The notes beneath the pieces were generated by a model. The model was not told where the DNA came from and did not search any database. It was given only the letters and a program-made list of their open reading frames with translations. Position numbers and translations under genes: made by a program. 64,000 nt of DNA from the NCBI RefSeq assembly GCF_009937765.1, contig NZ_CP047089.1, forward strand, positions 2,788,272 to 2,852,271. The letters are read 5' to 3'. Source of the stretch: Bacillus pumilus. GTDB taxonomy: Bacteria > Bacillota > Bacilli > Bacillales > Bacillaceae. This document shows positions 59,343-64,000 of this stretch, piece after piece; position 1 is the stretch's first letter, and each line of letters opens with the position of its first letter.

Positions 59343-60239
59343 TTATTCCTTTGAATGCAAAATCGCTTCTTTTAATTCAGGATGCAAAAAGTCATAAGAA
59401 GAAAGCAATGCCTTCTTCGGCAGCGCACGCTGACCTTCTAAAACAAGTAATGACATTTCGCCAAGTGCCGTTCGAATGACAAAGGATGGGACCTTCAGCC
59501 AGTGAGGGCGGTGAAGGGCAGATGCAATCGTTTGTCCGAGCTGCTTCATTTGAACAGGATTCGGTGATGTGACATTGAGTGGACCTGAGATGTCGACATT
59601 GTGTATGGCATAAGCAATGAGGTGTGCTACATCTTCGACATGAACCCATGAAACCCATTGCGAGCCGGAGCCAATCGTTCCGCCCGCAAATAGTTTATAT
59701 GGCAGTGTCATCAGTGGCAGTGTCCCTTTTTCTCCTAATACGACGCCGAAGCGTGTGTAGACCGTACGAATGCCGAGTGCTTCAATCTTTTGCCCCTCAG
59801 CTTCCCAAAGTTTAGATGTATGACTTAAGAAATCAGTATCCGCAGGAGGTGATTCCTCTGTAAAATCTCCTGTTAGAGACGTGCCATAAATGCCGACAGC
59901 ACTTGCTTGAATGAGCACAGAAGGTTTCGATTCATGCGCTTCTATAATGCGTCTCACTTCTTGTGTGGATTGAATACGGCTAGAGAGAATGCCTTCTTTT
60001 GCCTTGTCTGTCCAGCGGGTGAAAATGGATTTTCCAGCAAGGTTAATCCAGACATCAATCGCAGGCAATTCATGCTCAGGCGCAGCACCTTCTGTCAGCC
60101 ACTGCACATAGTGTAAATGATTTTGTTCGGATTCCTTTGCATTTCTTGTTAAAATATATAGATGATGTCCTTCAGCAGCGAGCACTTTCATGACGTGCTG
60201 CCCGATAAAACCGGTTCCTCCGGTGATGGCGATATTCAA
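59343..60239 (-). CDS. yfhF: YfhF, TIGR01777-type nucleotide-sugar epimerase-like SDR
   Basis: Extended SDR-like protein of 298 residues of the YfhF/YfcH/SulA-like TIGR01777 family. ITGGTGFIGQHVMKVL is the NAD(P) motif; IDVWINLAGKSIFTRWTDKAKEGILSSRIQSTQ, SAVGIYG and VLGEKGTLPLM are family hallmarks. The TTG start at 60239 follows GAGGAGAG by 7 bases. Activity unproven. Divergent from recX. Confidence 0.92.
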   Translation of the reverse strand: MNIAITGGTGFIGQHVMKVLAAEGHHLYILTRNAKESEQNHLHYVQWLTEGAAPEHELPAIDVWINLAGKSIFTRWTDKAKEGILSSRIQSTQEVRRIIEAHESKPSVLIQASAVGIYGTSLTGDFTEESPPADTDFLSHTSKLWEAEGQKIEALGIRTVYTRFGVVLGEKGTLPLMTLPYKLFAGGTIGSGSQWVSWVHVEDVAHLIAYAIHNVDISGPLNVTSPNPVQMKQLGQTIASALHRPHWLKVPSFVIRTALGEMSLLVLEGQRALPKKALLSSYDFLHPELKEAILHSKE

Positions 60240-60333
60240 TTGACATCTCTCCTCTCATATACATACCTATATCTTTCACGATTTTGAATCAGAAGAAACA
60301 TCCTGACTGTTTGAAAAAAGGAGTGATTACAGG

Positions 60334-61125
60334 ATGCCCTATATTACAAAAATCTCCGCTCAGAAAAACAATACAGAGCGGGTGAACATCTTTCTTGATG
60401 AAAAGTACGCCTTTAGCGTGGATCTAGATGTGCTCGTCCAGCACGATTTGAAAAAAGGAAAAGAACTGGACGAAGCCGATATCATTGACATTCAATTCGG
60501 TGATGCTGTCAAAAAAGGATTTCAGCAGGCCGTCGATTATTTATCCTACCGAATGAGATCAGTGAAAGAAGTCACCGATTATTTGACGAAAAAAGAAATC
60601 CCGGCACCTGCCATTAGTGAAATTATACACAAATTAAAGCATTACAAGTATGTAAATGATCTCGAATTTGCAGAAGCTTATGTCAGTACTCACCGTAAAA
60701 CGAACAGCAAAGGGCCATCCGTTCTGATAAAAGAGCTAAAGCTCAAAGGAATAGAGGATGACCACATTGAACAAGCACTATCGCAATATCCTGATGACTT
60801 ACAGCTGGAGGAGGCTGTGAAGCAGGTTCAGAAGCTTGTGAGAAAAGAAAAAAATCGTTCCACAAAAGAAATCGAGCAGCGCATCAAACTGCAGCTGCAA
60901 CGAAAGGGATTTTCGTTTGAGATCATTGATAAAGCCCTTCAAGAAGCCTATGATGGACAAGAAGAGGAAAAGGAAGAAGAAGCACTCCTTTATATGATGG
61001 AGAAGGCAAAACGCAAGGTAGGATACGACGGATCATTTGAAAAGAAGATGAAGGTGAAGCAATTTTTATTCAGAAAAGGCTTTGATCTCGACACAATTGA
61101 TCACGTTTTAGACAAAGGGGAATGA
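60334..61125 (+). CDS. recX: RecX (YfhG), modulator of RecA
   Basis: RecX protein of 263 residues, which binds RecA filaments and regulates recombination. Three tandem three-helix RecX repeats are visible, including DYLSYRMRSVKEVTDYLTKK near residue 65, YVNDLEFAEAYVSTHRKTNSKGPSVLIKELKLKGI near 108 and the C-terminal FLFRKGFDLDTIDHVL. Length matches B. subtilis RecX. Start follows GGAGTGATTACAGG. yfhH follows after 3 bases. Confidence 0.94.
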   Translation: MPYITKISAQKNNTERVNIFLDEKYAFSVDLDVLVQHDLKKGKELDEADIIDIQFGDAVKKGFQQAVDYLSYRMRSVKEVTDYLTKKEIPAPAISEIIHKLKHYKYVNDLEFAEAYVSTHRKTNSKGPSVLIKELKLKGIEDDHIEQALSQYPDDLQLEEAVKQVQKLVRKEKNRSTKEIEQRIKLQLQRKGFSFEIIDKALQEAYDGQEEEKEEEALLYMMEKAKRKVGYDGSFEKKMKVKQFLFRKGFDLDTIDHVLDKGE

Positions 61126-61128
61126 CAG

Positions 61129-61443
61129 ATGGACAAACGTTATAGTGAGATGACGGAATACGAATTGAAGCAAGAGATTGCCTCTCTTTCTGAAAAAGCA
61201 CGAAAGGCTGAGCAGCTTGGCATTGTGAATGAATATGCCGTCTTAGAACGGAAAATCGATATGGCCAAAGCCTACTTAGTAGATCCAGCCTTGATTCAAA
61301 CCAAAACGACCTATCAAATTAAAGATACAGACGAAGCGTTTTATGTGGAATATTTAAATGGTGTATTTGCGTGGGGATATAGACTATCAGCTCCAAATAA
61401 AGAAGATGCCCTGCCGATTTCAATGCTGACGAAAAAGGACTGA
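61129..61443 (+). CDS. yfhH: YfhH family protein
   Basis: A 104-residue protein: an N-terminal helical hairpin (RYSEMTEYELKQEIASLSEKARKAEQLGIVNEYAVLERKIDMAKAYL) then an SH3-like beta barrel (YQIKDTDEAFYVEYLNGVFAWGYRL). Length is as in B. subtilis YfhH, whose structure is known but function is not. Operon with recX; terminator 61438-61465 overlaps the end. Confidence 0.92.
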   Translation: MDKRYSEMTEYELKQEIASLSEKARKAEQLGIVNEYAVLERKIDMAKAYLVDPALIQTKTTYQIKDTDEAFYVEYLNGVFAWGYRLSAPNKEDALPISMLTKKD

Positions 61444-61465
61444 TCCGAGAGATCAGTCCTTTTCT
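61438..61465. terminator. Terminator after yfhH
   Basis: Arms GGACTGATC/GATCAGTCC with a 5-base loop and T4. Confidence 0.82.
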
Positions 61466-61639
61466 TTACTTCGAACGTTGTTTACGGACGTTGTTCTGAA
61501 GTACGATGTCGTGCTGCGATTGCTGCGTTTCTCCATTGACCTGAGAGGCAGAATGCTTTGCATTCGCCCATGGTGTAGGGTAAGCGGTTGTCCTTAATTG
61601 AACAAAGTCTTCCATATACGATTTCCCATTTGAACTCAT
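61466..61639 (-). CDS. YpzG-family small protein (57 aa)
   Basis: ATG 61639 preceded by AAAGGGAGTGCTTGAG opens a 57-residue hydrophilic frame. The segment TPWANAKHSASQVNGETQQSQHDIVLQNNVRKQR fits the YpzG-like small protein family. Function unknown, probably sporulation-associated like its neighbour sspK, which lies 25 bases upstream on the same strand. Confidence 0.75.
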   Translation of the reverse strand: MSSNGKSYMEDFVQLRTTAYPTPWANAKHSASQVNGETQQSQHDIVLQNNVRKQRSK

Positions 61640-61664
61640 ATCTCAAGCACTCCCTTTGGAAAAA

Positions 61665-61814
61665 TTAGCGTTTCCCTGATGCCCTCATTCGTTCCTGTGG
61701 ACGTGTATTCGTCTCACCATTCGGCCTTTTAGACGCATAAGCATCTGTGGCGCCTGGCTCGCCTTCAAATTTGTGATTCACTTGATTTGGAAAGCCTTTT
61801 GCTTTATTACGCAT
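61665..61814 (-). CDS. sspK: SspK, small acid-soluble spore protein K
   Basis: Minor SASP of 49 residues from ATG 61814 with TTGGAGGGAATCG as ribosome site. The pattern [19 protein letters not shown] and [20 protein letters not shown] matches SspK. A sigma-G promoter is expected; CATATACTA near 61870-61878 on the minus strand is a possible -10. Divergent from yfhJ. Confidence 0.9.
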   Translation of the reverse strand: MRNKAKGFPNQVNHKFEGEPGATDAYASKRPNGETNTRPQERMRASGKR

Positions 61815-61930
61815 ATCGATTCCCTCCAAACAATACAAATCATTTGCGTCTTTTGAAGACGTAAGGGTAGTATATGAAAAAAGAGGTTTTTTTAAAAAGG
61901 CACTTTCTGCTAGATGAAGGAGGAACCGAT

Positions 61931-62203
61931 ATGGAACAATACTTTGAGCGATTAACAGAACAACTAATGGAAAAAAATAATATGCTGACATATGACGAAG
62001 CGCGTACATGGGTAGAGTTGCTTTGGAGTGATTTTGAAACGACCTATGCAAAGGCTGGCCACAAGTATAAAGGACAGGACACAACTGAACGGATTGTCCA
62101 AGAATGGATTGAGAGCTACGGTGCGCAGCTGCATTTATTCCAAAATAAACAATCAAAGGCAAACGATCATCTACAAGGGCAGAATAAAGGGTTACTTCAT
62201 TAA
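61931..62203 (+). CDS. yfhJ: YfhJ, WVELL-domain protein
   Basis: A 90-residue protein; the segment [44 protein letters not shown] is the WVELL family signature. Function unknown. ATG 61931 follows AAGGAGGAACCGAT; the open frame begins earlier at 61874 without a comparable site. The following 290 bases to csbB hold only promoter-like sequence. Confidence 0.9.
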   Translation: MEQYFERLTEQLMEKNNMLTYDEARTWVELLWSDFETTYAKAGHKYKGQDTTERIVQEWIESYGAQLHLFQNKQSKANDHLQGQNKGLLH

Positions 62204-62364
62204 AAGAAGGGCCCTCTCATCTTTTTCAATAAATAGGAAAATATATAAAGAAGCAAACAATTTTATGATGCAATACCCAGTCTGTGATCGGAATTACAGG
62301 CTTTTTACAATGGTTAAACTTAAAATTACATTAAATTCATCTTGCTGAAAATCACTGGAAATAA

Positions 62365-62447
62365 AACTTTGATATAATGGAACGATTAAAGAGACATGTA
62401 ATTTATGGATAATAAAAAAGGGTTTCGTTTCCTGACAAAAAAGGAAT
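62365..62447 (+). promoter_or_regulatory. Putative csbB promoters
   Basis: An extended -10 site TGATATAAT lies near 62370-62378, and a weaker sigma-B-like pair, GTTTCG (62422-62427), 14 bases, AGGAAT (62442-62447), lies closer to the gene. B. subtilis csbB is known to use sigma-B and sigma-X. A clear sigma-X box was not found. Confidence 0.4.
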
Positions 62448-62493
62448 AATGAACATATCAGACTATGTGAAAAAAGTGAAGAGAAGGTGCGAT

Positions 62494-63477
62494 ATGGAAC
62501 GAGAATTGCTCTCTGTTATAATTCCTTCTTACAATGAAGGTGAAAACATCAGACGAATCTTTGAGGCACTCGAGGAAGAGTTTCGCGATTTTCATTATGA
62601 CTTTGAAATCATTTTTGTGAATGATGGAAGCAAAGACAATACACTTCAATACATGAGAGAGCTCTCTCGCAAAAGTGCAAAGGTCAAATACATTTCCTTC
62701 TCACGTAACTTTGGGAAGGAAGCCGCTATTCTGGCAGGACTTGAATATGCGAAGGGAGTGGCTGCGATCATCATGGACGCCGACTTGCAGCACCCAACGT
62801 ATTTGATTCAAGACTTCGTCAGAGGATATGAAGAAGGCTACCACCAAGTCATTGCCAAACGGAACCGTAAAGGAGACAGCAAGCTTCGCTCTTACTTATC
62901 ATCCATGTACTATAAAGTGATGAACAAGGTAGTCGAAGTGGACTTGCGTGATGGTGTCGGAGATTTCCGTTTAATTTCTCGCCAAGCAATCGATGCATTG
63001 CTTCAGCTAAAAGAAGGAAATCGTTTTTCAAAAGGGCTTTTTTGCTGGATTGGGTTTGAAGAAAAAGTGATCTATTATGAAAATGTAGAAAGACAGCATG
63101 GTGATACAAAATGGTCACTAAAGAAGTTGTTTAACTACGGCATAGATGGCGTCATTTCTTTTAACAACCGCCCGCTGCGTATTTGTTTTTATACTGGCAT
63201 ACTGATCTTATTCCTTTCTTTGATTTACATCGTGGCCACCTTTATTCAAATCGTCAGAACGGGCGTGATGGTACCTGGTTATTTCACTTTAATATCGGCT
63301 GTACTTTTCCTCGGAGGTGTCCAGCTTTTGAGTCTAGGTGTGATTGGAGAATATATTGGCCGCATTTATTATGAAACGAAAAAGAGGCCGCATTATTTGA
63401 TCCAAGAATCAAATGTCATGCAGCAAGAGACAAGCTCTAAGGAACAAGACCGAGTGTTAACACAGTTATTTAAATAA
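62494..63477 (+). CDS. csbB: CsbB, membrane glycosyltransferase
   Basis: GT2-family glycosyltransferase of 327 residues with two C-terminal membrane helices, of the DPM/GtrB-like class that loads sugar onto undecaprenyl phosphate. LLSVIIPSYNEGENI, IIFVNDGSKDNT, IMDADLQHP (DxD region) and the QHGDTKWSLKKLFNYGIDGVISF segment are present. Strongly similar to recalled B. subtilis CsbB. ATG 62494 with AGAAGGTG upstream is chosen. Partner YfhO follows 87 bases later; CsbB and YfhO glycosylate lipoteichoic acid with GlcNAc in B. subtilis. Confidence 0.94.
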   Translation: MERELLSVIIPSYNEGENIRRIFEALEEEFRDFHYDFEIIFVNDGSKDNTLQYMRELSRKSAKVKYISFSRNFGKEAAILAGLEYAKGVAAIIMDADLQHPTYLIQDFVRGYEEGYHQVIAKRNRKGDSKLRSYLSSMYYKVMNKVVEVDLRDGVGDFRLISRQAIDALLQLKEGNRFSKGLFCWIGFEEKVIYYENVERQHGDTKWSLKKLFNYGIDGVISFNNRPLRICFYTGILILFLSLIYIVATFIQIVRTGVMVPGYFTLISAVLFLGGVQLLSLGVIGEYIGRIYYETKKRPHYLIQESNVMQQETSSKEQDRVLTQLFK

Positions 63478-63492
63478 CGTGGAGTCAAATAA

Positions 63493-63530
63493 CCGGCAAG
63501 CACGTATCGCTTGCTGGGTTGTTTTGTTTC
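63493..63530 (+). terminator. Hairpin between csbB and yfhO
   Basis: Arms CCGGCAAGC/GCTTGCTGG with a 7-base loop followed by a T-rich stretch; it may lower rather than block reading into yfhO. Confidence 0.6.
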
Positions 63531-63564
63531 AAAGAACAATGGATCTTTTGTGGAAAGGATTTAG

Positions 63565-64000
63565 ATGATGAAACGTAGATGGATAATCATTGGAATGTGC
63601 CTCATTCTTGCATTATTAGGCCACTCCTTTTTCTTATATGAATATACGCAAGGCCGGTACATGACAGGAGATGGAGACGGGATCTCACAAATGCTCCCTT
63701 TTAAAAAGCTGCTTTACGATGAATATGTCAAAGGGAATTTCTTTTATTCCTATCAATTCGGTCTAGGCGGCGGTACATACACGCAATTAGGGTATTATTT
63801 CACAACGTCGACGGTTTTTATGGTGACAGTCGCTGTCGTCTGGCTGATGAATACGCTTCATCTCATACAGTCAACGGATATTCATTTCTGGGCAAATGCC
63901 GTGATTTGGCTGAGTGTGATCAAGCTGACGCTTATTCTTTTCATCGCTTACCGTGTGCTTCTTTCAATGGTTCAAAATAGACTAGGTGCCCTGACAGGTG
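63565..64000 (+). CDS. yfhO: YfhO, multi-span GT-C type membrane protein (5' part only)
   Basis: The frame is open from ATG 63565 (AAAGGAT upstream; ATG 63568 also possible) to the window edge, giving the first 145 residues. A first membrane segment (WIIIGMCLILALLGHSFFLY) is followed by GDGDGISQMLPFKKLLYDEY, a catalytic-type extracytoplasmic loop of GT-C enzymes, then FGLGGGTYTQLGYYF and further hydrophobic segments. This matches YfhO, which transfers the sugar loaded by CsbB to lipoteichoic acid. The full gene should run about 2 kb beyond the edge. Confidence 0.92.
   Translation, partial: MMKRRWIIIGMCLILALLGHSFFLYEYTQGRYMTGDGDGISQMLPFKKLLYDEYVKGNFFYSYQFGLGGGTYTQLGYYFTTSTVFMVTVAVVWLMNTLHLIQSTDIHFWANAVIWLSVIKLTLILFIAYRVLLSMVQNRLGALTG

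Overview
The window is chromosomal DNA from a low-GC Gram-positive spore former, almost certainly a Bacillus of the B. pumilus group (B. pumilus, B. safensis or B. altitudinis). Strong AGGAGG-type ribosome sites, frequent TTG and GTG starts and many small sporulation proteins point to Bacillus. The gene order follows the B. subtilis yfk-yfj-yfi-yfh segment. No rRNA, tRNA, insertion sequence, integrase or CRISPR array was found.

Layout. (1) 1-20700 is a conserved core: yfkN (cut by the left edge), yfkM, yfkK, an AGCS symporter, the sigma-B type operon yfkJ-yfkI-yfkH, yfkF, an OsmC protein, chaA, yfkD, a yeeI-like gene, yfkC-yfkAB, yfjT, pdaA, yfjQ (corA), a yvgO-like gene, yfjP and rlmCD. (2) 20700-48200 is mostly accessory: a TetR regulator with a dehydrogenase/hydrolase fusion, DUF6508 and unknown genes, a MerR regulator with an MFS pump, an AlkD-like protein, an HNH endonuclease, thrZ behind two tandem T-boxes, a membrane protein with a sigma-W type promoter, a surface-adhesin island (Mga-like regulator, ~2,050-residue LPXTG protein, class D sortase, flanked by two paralogous small genes), a TetR/SMR efflux cassette, VanZ, an acetylesterase and a Fur-controlled ferredoxin-NADP reductase. 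(3) 48200-64000 returns to core genes with insertions: an ECF sigma/anti-sigma pair, a quinone-reductase-like enzyme, yfiT, yfiV, mprF, a thioredoxin-like protein, a DCC-family protein, an NprR-like RRNPP regulator, yfhC, yfhD, yfhE, yfhF, recX, yfhH, a YpzG-like gene, sspK, yfhJ, csbB and the start of yfhO.

Functional themes. Envelope and stress: sigma-B type promoters before yfkM, yfkJ and perhaps csbB, a sigma-W type promoter at 31067, mprF, and the ECF/RskA pair. Local regulation is unusually readable: paired operators for two TetR cassettes, a long-spacer MerR promoter, a 52-bp inverted repeat over a promoter, two Fur boxes and the double T-box. The most distinctive locus is the adhesin-sortase island at 33.3-43.0 kb. 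Its 700-bp divergent intergenic region contains a micro-ORF followed by a terminator-like hairpin.

All assignments come from reading the sequence and from recalled family features; no database search was run.
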